Of a stretch of DNA of 64,000 nucleotides, positions 1-10,923 are shown piece after piece. The stretch is from positions 62,001 to 126,000 of the forward strand of contig NW_017189885.1 of NCBI RefSeq assembly GCF_001704415.2. Direction: 5' to 3'. Positions within the stretch are counted from its first letter, which is position 1; every line of letters starts with the position of its first letter. A model generated the notes under the pieces. It was not told where the DNA came from. It saw only the letters and a program-made list of their open reading frames with translations, and did no database searches. Made by a program: the position numbers and the translations under genes. The DNA comes from Capra hircus. Lineage: Eukaryota; Chordata; Mammalia; Artiodactyla; Bovidae.

Positions 1-531
1 CCTTCTATAGGGACAACAGATATTACCATTAAAGTAGAAGCCTTGACTAATTTCACAAAACAGGCCCTTCTAGATAGTGCTAAAGCCATTTAAGCCTTAA
101 ATGAAGAACAAATCCAAATGAGAAAAGCAGTAATTCCAAACAGAATGGCTTTGGACATGCTCACAGCTGCCCAAGTAGGGACCTGTGCTAGAATTAAGGT
201 TGAATGTTGTGTATATATTCCTGATTTACCTGACAATGTATCAGCTTCTTTAGATGACATGAAAAACCATGTAAAAGCAGTGTCAAATGAAAACATTTCT
301 TTCTGGACTTCAGTCCAATCTTGGGTGAAGGGTAATTGGCAGAAAACTGTATTTACCATTGTTACAGATGCCTTGATAGTTCTGCTTTCTGGACCCTGCA
401 TTTTACAATGTAAAATGAACTTTGTAACCCAAAGGTTGGTGTCATTCTCCCAAATTGGCAGAGACCCAGGGTGCAATATATTCCTATGAATGATGCTCAT
501 ACACTGAGTTAAGAGCATGAAGAGGGGCAAA
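1..531 (+). pseudogene. Endogenous retrovirus env, transmembrane-subunit fragment (ERV-A)
   Basis: This is the 3' end of a class I (gammaretrovirus-like) env gene, entering the window from the left. One frame runs from base 1 to a stop at 487-489, interrupted by a TAA at 91-93. A heptad-like stretch leads into an Asn-Arg-Met-Ala-Leu-Asp segment of the immunosuppressive-domain type. A CX6CC disulphide motif follows at 184-210, then a pre-membrane region and a hydrophobic segment ending in Cys residues. The surface subunit lies outside the window. The family normally mediates membrane fusion; this copy is broken and partial. It differs clearly from the env of the provirus at 1.84-9.82 kb, so it belongs to a separate element. 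Confidence 0.8.
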
Positions 532-1836
532 TGAAGATGGAAACAGACAGAACAGGCTCCATCTTGAAAGCAGGATTCGATCTTGGGATGGACTATGAAC
601 TTTGAGCTACATGCCCAGTATGTGTGGAAACGACATACCTACTGGAAAACCAGATCCCCTGGATGGAAAAACTCCAGGGCGCATACCTAGACTCTCCGTC
701 GTCTAAAAGAATACCCTAATTTTCTGTGTAACCAAATAGAATCATAAATTCTATTATGCTTATTGGGATATGACTACAGGCCTATTGATAACTGACCAGT
801 GTTAACTACCTAGGCCTAAGGCATATGAATCATGGGTTAACTTTGGTCATATCTTTCTTTTCATTTGTTCAGACTAGTTCCACAGAATTTGGGGAGATGG
901 GTTTGGGCACATACACTTAGGGTACATAAGGTTTTCACAAAAACTGGTTGAGGTCCTTGGCTAAGAGGAGACACTGGCTTACCGGTGTAATACACTGCTC
1001 AGATATGCAGTTGACACCACCCTTATGGCAGAGAATGAAGAAAAACTCAAGAGCCTCTTGATGAAAATGAAAGAGTTAAGTGGAAAAGTTGGCTTAAAGC
1101 TCAACATTCAGAAAACTAAGATCATGGCATCATGGTCCAATCACTTCATGGCAAATAGATGTGGAAACAGTGGATGACTTTATTTTCCTAGGCTCCAAAA
1201 TCATTGCAGATGGTGACTGTAGCCATGAAATTAAAAGACACTTACTCCTTGGAAGGAAAGTTATGACCAACCTAGATAGCATATTTAAAAAGCAGAGACA
1301 TTACTTTGCAAACAAAGGTCCGTCTAGTCAAGGCTATGGTTTTTCCAGTGGTCGTGTATGGATGTGAGAGTTGGACTATACAGAAAGCTAAGCACAGAAG
1401 AATTGATGCCTTTGAACTGTGGTGTTGGAGCAGACACTTGAGAGTCCCTTGGACTGCAAGGAGATCCAACCAGTCCATTCTAAAGGAGATCAGTCCTGGG
1501 TGTTCACTGGAAGGACTGATGCTGAAGCTGAAACTCCAATACTTTGGCCACCTGATGCGAACAGCTGACTCATTGGAAAAGAACCTGATGCTGGGAAAGA
1601 TTGAGGGCAGGAGGAGAAGGGGACGACAGAGGATGAGATGGTTGGATGGCATCACCGACTTAATGGACATGGGTTTAGGTGGACTCCGGGAGTTGGTGAT
1701 GGACACGGAGACCTGGTGTGTTGCGGTTCATGGGGTCACAAAGAGTGGGACACAACTGAGTGACTGACCTGACCTGAACCACTATCTGCATTGTCCTTCT
1801 GAGTGAGTTTGATTCCCAGAATGCATGGCTACAACA
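532..1836 (+). repeat. 3' LTR of ERV-A, split by a BovB insertion
   Basis: Sequence directly after the env stop has the look of a class I LTR. It resumes after the BovB insertion (998-1778) and appears to end in CA near 1836. A decayed poly(A)-signal-like site (AATACA) lies just before the BovB near 989-994, and the short segment after it resembles U5. The exact 5' edge is not determined, and no matching 5' LTR is in the window. The LTR call rests on position after env and on general appearance. Confidence 0.5.
998..1778 (+). mobile_element. BovB LINE fragment, 5'-truncated
   Basis: This holds the RT C-terminal half and 3' tail of BovB, an RTE-clade non-LTR retrotransposon. It starts at the RT catalytic box, where Tyr-Ala-Val-Asp (1004-1015) replaces Tyr-Ala-Asp-Asp, so the catalytic Asp pair is lost. 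Frames open at 1161-1367 and 1306-1767 together cover the end of the ORF, with a frameshift between them. The 3' end shows the family's GACTGAGTGACTGACCTGA-like short-repeat tail. It interrupts the ERV-A LTR and is therefore younger than it. Confidence 0.9.
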
Positions 1837-1837
1837 T

Positions 1838-2230
1838 TACAATAGTAGTTCCTGGTAAGGAACACAGAACTAATAAGCAACCACCAACCGAAAGAATTCT
1901 GGAAAGATCACAAGGAGACACCATGTGTTCAACCACCTTCCAGAATCCCTCTTGCTAGCATCCATCTTGGCTGAGCAATGCATGCGCCACCAGGAAGGAC
2001 TCCCAGTCAGAATGACTGGCCAGAGACCACCGGAAACTTATCCCATCACCATAAAACCCAAGACTGCAAGCCACATGGCAGAGCTATTCCTTATTCTGCT
2101 GCTCTCTGCCCAGGTGCCCTTTTCCAATAGTCTCTTGCTTTGCCAGCACATATCTCCTCAGACAATTCTTTTCCAACTGTTAGACAACAGCCCACTCTTG
2201 GGGCCCTGGAGGAGGAGCCCCTTTCCTACA
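1838..2230 (+). repeat. 5' LTR of ERV-B, 5'-truncated
   Basis: From about 1850 this aligns along its whole length with the 3' LTR, and both end in CA. The first 60-70 bases of the 3' LTR have no clear counterpart here, so the left edge was lost where it abuts ERV-A. The poly(A) signal that is AATAAA in the 3' LTR reads AATAGT here. The open frame 1925-2500 that crosses it is fortuitous. Confidence 0.85.
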
Positions 2231-2232
2231 AT

Positions 2233-2250
2233 TGGCAACCACGAAGGGAC
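2233..2250 (+). other. Retroviral primer-binding site (tRNA-Arg type)
   Basis: The 18 bases TGGCAACCACGAAGGGAC lie two bases after the LTR end. They match the complement of the 3' end of tRNA-Arg(UCG) at 17 of 18 positions (my comparison, tRNA sequence from memory). Position and match support an R-type primer. Confidence 0.8.
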
Positions 2251-3203
2251 CATTTTCTTTTTACTGCGGCTGACATCCCAATCTCTCAGGGTACTCCAGG
2301 ACCAGCTCACCTGCCGACAGGCTCAATCCAGCAGCTGCAACTGGGACCGTTTTGTCCCTGGTCTTCCTGACATGGCCAACTTGTCAGAGTGCCCCAACCA
2401 GGTAAGAAACAAGAGATTTTTTTTGACCCCTTCTACCTCACCTCTCTTTTCAACCCCTCCTATCCTATCCTATTTTTTCCTGTGCCCTAGTCCCAGATGA
2501 AGGAATCTGGTCGAAAGGCCTCAGCCTAAGCTGAGGACTGGAGGCTGATCTCCTCCTGATAGAGAACTCAAATTCTGATTTTGGTAGGGCCGAGTTCCAG
2601 TCCTCCCTTCTCTGGAGGCCCAGGGAAAAGTCCCATAACGCCTGGGTATCTGCAGGTGGCTGGTGACTTCTGTAAGGTTGCCCATTTTTTTTCCCTTTCT
2701 CTCCCTGACTCTTAGACTTCTTTTCTCTTCCCAATCCTTCTCTTTTAACCTGGCCTCCTTTCCTCTCTTTGAAGACCAAAAGTATTTCCACTTACTCTGT
2801 TAATACTCAGGCCTGAGGTTCTGGGTCTTTGTAAGAGATTTTCTGAGAGGCTACACTCTCTCCTCCCCATTAATTGTGCTTTCTGCTCTTGGGGAGAAAA
2901 TCAGGCATTAGAAGCGCTTCATCAGGTGCCGTTTCTATAAATTCAACCTTTGTGCATTTCACTGAATGTTTCCACATTAAGTGACTGACGGGTGGAAACA
3001 GTCACACCTGGCGTTGGGTGAAAATTAACACCCTAGACATGTGTTGTGGGGTTAATTCACCTTTCGGGACCTGTCCTACAGCCCCGCTGATTGTGCTTAC
3101 CACTAAACATTTCCTTGGGTGCATATACAATCAGGCAATTTGGGACCAAGAGAGAGCTTAGACTGATTCCCTGGAATTAATTATAAACTATACCACTGTT
3201 GAA
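2251..3203 (+). other. ERV-B untranslated leader with splice donor
   Basis: No gene is seen between the primer site and gag. A good splice donor (CAGGTAAG, 2398-2405) is where a retroviral env splice donor is expected. The rest is C/T-rich leader with no usable frame; small frames here are chance. Confidence 0.55.
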
Positions 3204-4056
3204 ATGGGAAATAAGCCTAGCTTCCCTTTAGATACCCCACTGGGTCACATTTGGCCCACTGGGAGGGATATGGTCATCCCCACCCAGTGTTATAATGATG
3301 AGAAAAAAACCTAGAATCCTGGATCAGGCTAGAAAAGTAGCTGGTGAAAGACAGCAGTATGTCAGTCTGACCCCTGCGGAAGAGATAATCCCCGGAGTCA
3401 GAGTGGGATGCTAATACAAGGGCAGCAAACACCCTAAGACACCTCATGACTTGTCTTCTACGGTCCCAGGTGTCCAAAAAGTTATTAATTATAATAAGGT
3501 AAAAGAGGTTACACAGGGAAAGAAAGAAAATCCAGCTTCTTAGGAAGACTCAAAGAGGCTTTTAAAAACTTTACCCAGGCAGATCTACAAAGTATAGAAA
3601 GAAGAGTCCTGTCGGCCTACTTCTTCACAAGCAAGGCAGCCCCAGACATAAAGAGAAAATTGTAAAAACTAGGAAAAGAACCAGAAACCCCACTCTCTGA
3701 CATGGTGGTGGAGGCAAATAGGGTGCTTTTTAATAGGGTCCTGGGATAGAAAGCCAAAAGGGAGCAAAAGGAAGCCCAGAAGGATAGAAAAATAGAGAGG
3801 CAGATGCAAGACATGACCTGACAACAGGCTAAAATCCTGGCCTTGATTCATCCTGCCACTATGAGAGTCAAATGAGAGAAGGAAGAAAAAAGGATCTTAG
3901 AATCCACCATGACTAAGATGCACCCACTGTGCCTACAGCAGAGAGGATGGGCACTGGAAAGGGCAGTGTCCATATCACCCTAAGGGAAGGCATAAGGAGA
4001 CACCTCCACTCGCTCCCTGTGTGTCAATCCTGGGTAACCCAGACTGAGGATGACCA
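3204..4056 (+). pseudogene. ERV-B gag remnant
   Basis: Gag would form the virion shell (matrix, capsid, nucleocapsid). An ATG at 3204 is followed by Gly, giving the N-myristoylation context of matrix, and a short gammaretrovirus-like matrix start. The frame is soon lost. Capsid-type sequence, including the major-homology-like stretch and the following helix-rich part, is recognisable at about 3480-3870 with several stops. A nucleocapsid CCHC zinc knuckle is at 3928-3969, but its second Cys codon is now Ser. The total is short for a gag of about 500 codons, so internal deletions are likely. Not functional. Confidence 0.75.
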
Positions 4057-4865
4057 AGGCTCGAGAAACCCCCATGGATGGTGAGATCCAGATCATTCCT
4101 CTTGACCCTTGGGTGACTCTAAAAACAGAAGGTAAGGATGTGAACTTTTTTTTGGACATGGGCCTGCCTTCTCTGTTCTTCCTTTCTGATTAGGACCTTT
4201 AGACTCCCTGACTAAAATGGTGACGGGGGTAGATGGAAAACCCCAAAGCCGAAATTTTACTAAGCTCCTCCACTGTAAGGTGGGCAATTGGTAAGGGACC
4301 CATCCCTTCTTACCTATGCCTGGCTGCCTGCTCCCCTAATGGGGAGAGAACTTCTTTGCCACGTCCAGACCAGAGTGACTTGGGGATAGCTAAAACTGGT
4401 AATTTCCTTTGCCTGGTGTCTGAATATCTGGAGTCATATGTAGAAAAGGAGGAGTCTATCCCTTTCTTAGATGACATTAATCCTCAGATGTGGGATGTTT
4501 CCAGCCATGGCTAGTCGTAAATGTCCCACCAGTGAAGATTTTTGAGGCCAAATGCTCCCTAACCCTGGAAAAGACAATTATCCCCTAAAACCAGAAGTTC
4601 TCAACCATCCTAGACCATTAGTTAACAAATACCAGACTACTGAAAGTCTAATCACTTGTGAGTCTCCCTGCAGTACCCCAATCTTGTTAAGAAACCGGAT
4701 GGATGTTTTCGATTTGTCCACGACTGAAGAGCTGTTAACGAAGCTGTGGTTCCCATTCACCCTGTAGTCCCAAACCTGTATACCCTCCTATCCCAAGTCC
4801 CAGGAAAGGCTAAGTACTTCTCAGTCTTGAGCCTTAAGGATGCTTTCTTTTGCATTGCTCTCCAT

Positions 4866-5123
4866 AACCCACTCCAGTACTCTTGCCTGGAAAGTCCCAT
4901 GGATGGAGGAGCCTGGAAGGCTGTAGTCCTTGAGGTCGCCAAGAGTCGGACAAGACTGAGCGACTTCACTTTCACTTTTCACTTTCATGCATTGGAGATG
5001 GAAACGGCAACCCATTCCAGTGTTCTTGCCTGAAGAATCCCAGCAACAGGGGAGCCTGGTGGGCTGCCGTCTATGGGGTTGCACAGAGTCAGACATGACT
5101 GAAGCAACTCAGCAGCAGCAGCC
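4866..5123 (+). mobile_element. Bov-A2-type SINE inserted in ERV-B RT
   Basis: Two tandem Bov-A monomers are recognisable (CCCACTCCAGTACTCTTGCC at 4869-4888 and a second CCATTCCAGTGTTCTTGCC), each with a GACTGAGCGACTT-like end shared with BovB. RT sequence continues on both sides, so it inserted into the fixed provirus. It ends in a CAG trinucleotide run near 5111-5120. Confidence 0.9.
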
Positions 5124-6377
5124 ATCCTCCTCCAAAATGCCAAAAGCTCTTTGCCTTTGAGTGATGGGACCCAAGAATAAAGCAAGGCACACAACTTTGC
5201 TGGACTCAACTACTACAAGGGTTTAGGGACAGCCCTCAGGTTTTCAGGACTTCCTTGGGGACAGAACTAAGGGAATTAACCTTATAAACAGTAATCTAAT
5301 ATTCTTTGTGGATGACTTGCTTATAGCTAGCCCAGATTCTCCAGCTCTCAAATGGATACTATTAAAACTTTAAATTTCTCTATGAAAAAGGGTTATCCTG
5401 TATCCCCCAAATAAACTCAAATTAATTTAACCCACATTAAGATACCTTGGATTTATAATTATAAAAGGGAAAAGAATGTTCGACCTCCAGAGGAAGTCCC
5501 TCACCTTAAATACCCCGTACCTCCAAACCAGAAAACGGCTTAGGAGATTTTTAGGAATGACTGGGTTTTTCCAGGTCTGGATCCCTGAATCTGGCTTGAC
5601 CCCTATACGAGAAGTTGAAGAGGGAAAGAGGAGGAGCCACTTGACTGGGATGAGACCCAAAAGTTTGCCTTTAATGCCCTGAAAGCGTCTGTCACTACAG
5701 TTGTAGGCCTCCCAAACCAGGGAAAGCCTTTCAGGCTGTATGTCTCTGAAAGGGTAGGAACTACCCTTGGGATGTTAGGCCAAATGATGAGTCCTGAATT
5801 ACAACCCACAGCTTACCTCTCAGAACAACTAGATGAGGTGGCCTGAGGGTGGCCCACTTGCCTCTGGGCAGTAATGGCCACCACTTTTACGGTTAAAAAG
5901 GCATCTAAGCTGACCCTGGTCAGCCTACCACAGTGTATATATGCCTTACCAGGTGCAAGCAGTCTTGGAAACTAAAAGGGATAGATGGATGACAGGCGGA
6001 GGGATCACCCAATAACAAGCCCTCCTCGACGCGCCAAAAATGAAATTAAGTGAGTGTCAGACTTTAAAATACCACCACCTTAAAGCCAGATCTCCATACT
6101 TCCCTTTTGACCACCATCACATTCAAATCATAGGTGAGTTAAACTCTTCTTGCCCTGACCTATCAGGAAACACCCTAATCTGACCCCGGGAAGACAGGTA
6201 CACAGATGTCAGTAGTTTTGCAGAAAAAGGAGAGAGGAAAGCAGGATATGCTGTAGTGAGCCTAGAAGAAACTAGGGAAAGTAGGTCTCTTCTCCCAAGC
6301 ACTCAGCCCAGAAAGATGAATTTTCTGCACTGACCAACAGTCTTGGAATTAGGGGAAGGAAAGAGGATTAATGTACA

Positions 6378-6598
6378 TGCTGCTGCTGCTGCTAAGTCGC
6401 TTTAGTCGTGTCTGACTCTGTGCAACCCCATGGACAGCAGCCCACCAGGCTCCTCTGTCCCTGGGATTCTCCAGGCAAGAACACTGAAATGGGTTGCCAT
6501 TTCCTTCTCCAATACATGAAAATGAAAGTGAAGTCGCTCAGTCATGTCCGACTCCCAGTGACCCCATGGACTGCAGCCTACCAGCTCCTCCATCCATA
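6378..6598 (-). mobile_element. Bov-A2-type SINE inserted in ERV-B RNase H
   Basis: Minus-strand dimeric Bov-A sequence, starting on the plus strand with a (CTG)n run and AAGTCGC. RNase H sequence resumes immediately at 6600 (Asp-Ser-Lys-Tyr-Ala). The 153-codon frame at 6494-6955 is an artefact of SINE joined to pol. Confidence 0.9.
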
Positions 6599-7596
6599 GA
6601 CTCTAAATATGCTTTCCTCATTCTGCATACCCAAGCAGCAATTTGGAAGGAAAAATGGATGCCCAGTCCTCGAAGCTCTCCTATTAAATACAAAGAGCTC
6701 ATTCTCAGGCTCCTGGAGGCAAACTTCCTGATAATTAGCTGTTATCCAGTGCAAAGATCACCAAAAGGGACAAGAAAAGGAGACCCAGTAAATAAGAAAG
6801 CTGATCAAGAGGCAAAACCAGCCTCTAGGGAAGCTACCCCGTCACCACTATCTGCCCCTTTCCCCTCCAAGGAAACTCTGACTCCAAATTATATCCCACA
6901 GGAACATTCCGGATATGCCAGCCAGGGCTGGGAGACATGGGTGGTTCCAGACTGATCAGGACCAAACAATACTACCTGACTCTTAGGTTTGGAAAACTAC
7001 TAACTCTACATAAAAGTACCTATTTTGGGAGAGATAAGCTGGAAACCTTACTGAAGTCCATTCTCTACCGCCCCCAGTTGGCTAAGGCTCTTCAACAGGT
7101 CACACAGAATTGTGATACCTGTCTAAGAAATAATCCAAAAACCAGACCCTTGCCACCTCCTCTAATTAAACCTGTCCAACATCAGGGATCACACCCCCAA
7201 GAGGACTGGCAGGTGGATTTTACAGCCATGCCAAAGACCCAAGGATTCTCTTATTTGCTAGTCCTTGTTGACACATTCATAGGATGGACTGAAGCATTCC
7301 TTACAAGGACAGAGAGAGCTACAGAAATCTGCAAAGTTCTGCTGAAGGAGACAGTGCCTAGGTTTGAGCCACCCCAATTACTTCAGAGCGACAACAGGCC
7401 CTGATTTACAGCCACAGTATCCCAGAACTTGGCTGCATGCTTAAAAATCAAACATGGTCTCCATTCATTCTGGCACCCTCAAGTCTCAGGGAAGGTGGAA
7501 AGAGCCAACCAGGCCTTTAATAGGGCTCTGGCCAAACTATGTCAAGAAACACATAATAAATAGATCTATATGCTACTCATAGCCCTCATGAGGGTA

Positions 7597-8114
7597 CAGT
7601 TCAGTTCAGTTCAGTTCAGTTGCTCAGTCATGTCCGACTCTTTGCAACCCCATGAATCGCAGCATGCAAGGCCTCCCTGTCCGTCACCAACTCCCGGAGT
7701 TCACTCAGACTCATGTCCATTGAGTCGGTGATGCCATCCAGCCATCTCATCCTCTGTTATCCCCTTCTCCTCCTGCCCCCAATCCATCCCAGCATCAGAG
7801 TCTTTTCCAATGAGTCAAGTCTTTGCATGAGGTGGCCAAAGTACTGGGGTTTCAGCTTTAGCATCATTCCTTCCAAAGAAATCCCAGGGTTGATCTCCTT
7901 CCGAATGGACTGGTGGGATCTCCTTGCAGTCCAAGGGACTTTCAAGAGTCTTCTCCAACACCACAATTCAAAAGCATCAATTCTTCAGCACTCAGCCTTC
8001 TTCACAGTCCAACTCTCACATCCATACACGACCACAGGAAAAACCACAGCCTTGACTAGACGGACCTTAGTCGGCAAAGTAATGTCTCTGCTTTTGAATA
8101 TACTGTCTAGGTTG
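7597..8114 (-). mobile_element. BovB LINE 3' fragment, minus strand
   Basis: The plus strand begins with the inverted BovB tail, four CAGTT units at 7597-7619, then reads the 3' UTR and the C-terminal part of the ORF backwards. It is truncated in the RT C-terminal region near 8114. It separates the pol and env remnants of ERV-B. Confidence 0.92.
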
Positions 8115-9345
8115 GATATTATTAGCCAGACTCAAAAATCATGTTCTGGACAACCGAAAACCACACCAATCTATCTTGGTTTCTAAATTGGACAGGCAAC
8201 TCCAACCCCTGTTACTCCCTTGTAGGGGTCCCTAGCCCTAGAAACCTAAGCCTATGGTGGGAACCTAAAGGAAATACTCTCTACCTTAAGGAAAAATCCC
8301 AGAATCCCTGACAACACTTGATTCCTTCCTAAATGCCTCACTGCTGCCATTTTTGCAGCAAGTGGAGTGACAGTCTCCTCCCAGCAGCTGAAGGACTGCC
8401 CCTTTTTCATTATACTGTCACCCAGTGCACCTGGGCTTCAGTTCTAAGGTAGATGGAAATCCTGTCCCCCCTCTGGCCAACCCATTTTATTGCCAACTTG
8501 AAGCCAGTCATGATGTCTACTTCACATGTGGGGATAAAGCTTATTTATCTCTGCCACCTTTTTGGTCAGGAAGTTGCTCCCTAGGGTATGTCATCCCCCA
8601 AGAAGATTTGGTCTGAAGTAGTAATACCTCCTGCCTTTATCAGTACATATCCACCAAAGGATACATGGTGCAGTAGTAGTTACCCCTCCTTTTCCTGGCA
8701 TTAGGGTTGACTGCTGGTTTGACAGGAGCTGCCACTAAGAGAACTTATTTACATAAATTTCACCAACATTTTACTCACACTGCTGTATTCACAGAAAAAA
8801 AACTGTGAGGATCCTCCAACATCTACAATCCCAGTTAAGACTCCCCAGCCACAATGGTACTACAAAATAGTTAGGCCCTAGATTTACTGACTGCAGGGCA
8901 GCGGGGCACTTGCCTCTATCTAAAAGAAGAATGCTGTTTGTTATTACCAGTCTCAGCAAGGCCAAGCAAGATATCAAGGGGTTTTTGAAACAGGCCACAA
9001 AGATACAGGATTTCAGTTCAACAGGTGTGTAGAGTTCTCCTTTTTTCCCTTCTTGGCTCCTGCCATCTCTAGCTCCAGAGATTACTATCTTATTAGGCCT
9101 CCTATTTGGCCCATGTAATACTACAACTCCTTACAAAATTTATCTCCAGTAGACTCCAACAGTTCCAAGCCAAAATGATGTTACTACAAGGCTGGAAGCT
9201 GGTTCCAGATATGAAACACCTCAACTAAGATCAGGTAGAGATTCTGCTCTACTAGGTAGGACTATGTCCATGCACAGCGGGAAGAAGTTATGGGATAAAG
9301 AGACCTCTGCCCCAATTCTCAACAAGTGTCTTGAGTATGAAGCCT
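8115..9345 (+). pseudogene. ERV-B env remnant
   Basis: Env would be the surface/transmembrane fusion protein. The surface part (about 8115-8700) is very degraded, with many stops. The TM part is clearer: a fusion-peptide-like hydrophobic region near 8690-8740, then heptads and an immunosuppressive-domain-like segment, a CX6CC motif at 8911-8937, and a hydrophobic membrane span at about 9040-9120. Frameshifts and stops throughout make it non-coding. It belongs to a different env lineage from the ERV-A fragment at 1-489. Confidence 0.8.
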
Positions 9346-9348
9346 CAT

Positions 9349-9356
9349 GGGGGAGT
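9349..9356 (+). other. Decayed polypurine tract of ERV-B
   Basis: GGGGGAG followed by T directly precedes the TG that starts the 3' LTR. This is the position of the plus-strand DNA primer in retroviruses. It is short and has been eroded. Confidence 0.55.
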
Positions 9357-9818
9357 TGTTAGGGGAGTGAAACCACCCACTCTGGTCAGGCACCCTAGTA
9401 ACCATATGCATGAGTTATTTTATGACAGGAGGTCCTGGTAAGGAATGCAGAACTAGTAACTCATCACCAACCAGAAGAGTTTACGAAAGGTCGAAAGGAA
9501 ACATCATGTGTCTGATCACCTTCCAGAATCCCTCCTGCAAGCATCCATCTTGGCTGAGCAATGTGTGCCACCAGGAAGGCTTCTGAGTCAAAATGACTGG
9601 CCAGAACCCGGAAACATACCCCATCACCAAAAACCTGAGACTGAACCCTGTGCAAAGCAGTTCTCCTGGGTTCCCTTACCCTGCTGCTCTCTGCCCAGGT
9701 GCCCTTTTCCAATAAAGTCTCTTGATTTGTCAGCACATGTCTCCTCAGACATTTTTTTCCCACGGTTAGACAAAAGCCCACTCTTGGGGCCCTGGAGGGG
9801 GCCTCCCTTCCTATAACA
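9357..9818 (+). repeat. 3' LTR of ERV-B (462 bp)
   Basis: Starts TGTTAGGGG and ends CA, and aligns with 1850-2230 except for its first 60-70 bases. It carries AATAAA at 9711-9716, followed by a T/G-rich stretch, so it keeps a plausible poly(A) signal. No clear TATA box is seen. Frames at 9464-9871 (minus) and 9508-9816 are chance. Confidence 0.88.
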
Positions 9819-10923
9819 AGACCATTAACTAGTATTACACTGGATGTCACAGACTCTACAGACACTCTCAAGTAACAGATGAACTATGACTTTACATACC
9901 ACTAAGAAAAACTACTGCTAAATAAACTGATATAAATGTCATAAGTTAAAATTCTATAACATATATTGGGAGTTCAGTGTGTAAAAAATTAACAACCTAA
10001 AGAAATTCATTTAGAATATTAAAACTTTTTCACATCTCATTCAGGGTCTACCCTGGCTACCGTTCTGCTCAAAGCTACTCAATATTCATGTTTAAAAATA
10101 ACATTCTCCTGACAAAAATGTTCATAAAGAAATACCCTTTATCATTTGTAGAACTTCTTTTCATGTCAAAGAAGTCATAAACTTTAATGATAGCACTGTA
10201 TTTTTTTGACTAAAGTCATCATTTCATTTTTGCTGAAGTTAAGCAGTTACCATTCAAAACTGGAAATTTTGTAATAAAAAGACTATATTATCATTGTATC
10301 ATATGATATATGACTGAACTATGAAACAACGAAACCACACTTATTGCTTTTTAACTTCTTTAAATTTTTCCAACAGCAATTTATTCTACCTTCAGTGATA
10401 CTGTCTGACAGGTAGCAGCACCATAGCTATTTTCCAATTAAGATACAAAATGAACAGTTTCTGAATACTGAGGGTTGTAATAAAGTATATCATGTATGCT
10501 TTCTGAACAGCAATGATTATAAGACCCCATCAACTGTAAAAGGCATTTCAATTTCAGAGATGTTGACCTCTAAGGGGGAAAGACACCTCAGAATCTGCAA
10601 TGCATTCATGCATGTAATACTACAAGGTTGCATAATCAATTTTTGCTCATCAAAAGTGTTATAAATTATAACCAGAAATTATTAATTTAAAAAACTGCTA
10701 TTCCCTAAGTCTATGAAAGTTATAGGCTATATAACTATTCCCTAAGAATATATTGCTATAAAAAACAATATTACACAACATCGTTAACAAAGGTTTGCAA
10801 GATACCTGTGAAAACCAATGTAGAGCATGGTATACGTTTAAGCAGTGTAAATTTAGATTCTGGAACCAGATGATAAAACTAAACTCTAACTCCACTGAGA
10901 TTAAGCATTTCAACGCCCTGAGT
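9819..10923. other. Unique AT-rich DNA, no gene recognised
   Basis: No repeat or coding signature was recognised. If the promoter at 23-24 kb drives a minus-strand gene, this lies in its intron. The 89-codon minus frame at 10698-10967 runs into the solo LTR and has no support. Confidence 0.5.

Larger units (their letters stand above)
4057..7596 (+). pseudogene. ERV-B pro-pol remnant (protease, RT, RNase H, integrase)
   Basis: Pol would copy and integrate the viral genome. Protease sequence is near 4090-4330, with Asp-Met-Gly (4155-4163) where the active site should be Asp-Thr/Ser-Gly. RT runs from about 4400. It is cut by a SINE at 4866 and resumes at about 5124, with the catalytic box Phe-Val-Asp-Asp at 5305-5316. 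The connection and RNase H follow (about 5440-6370 and 6599-6800), cut by a second SINE. Integrase (about 6940-7570) shows a Cys-X2-Cys (7111-7122) and the three acidic residues of the DDE site at 7216, 7390 and 7498, but a TGA at 7402 separates the second and third. Many stops and frameshifts; dead. Confidence 0.88.
1838..9818 (+). mobile_element. Degenerate class I endogenous provirus (ERV-B), tRNA-Arg primed
   Basis: The full proviral order can be read: truncated 5' LTR, primer-binding site, leader with splice donor, gag, pro-pol, env, purine tract, 3' LTR. Every gene carries stops and frameshifts, and the two LTRs differ visibly, so the insertion is old and inactive. Three later insertions break it: a Bov-A2 SINE in RT (4866-5123), another in RNase H (6378-6598, minus), and a BovB between pol and env (7597-8114, minus). 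The gene style (CCHC knuckle, HHCC/DDE integrase, CX6CC TM) is gammaretrovirus-like. Confidence 0.9.

Noticed and set aside
1925..2500. 191-codon open frame
   Set aside because: It runs through the ERV-B LTR, primer site and leader, none of which codes for protein.
4233..4514. 93-codon frame that could look like a separate small gene
   Set aside because: It is the protease to RT-start portion of ERV-B pol, in line with the rest of the broken gene.
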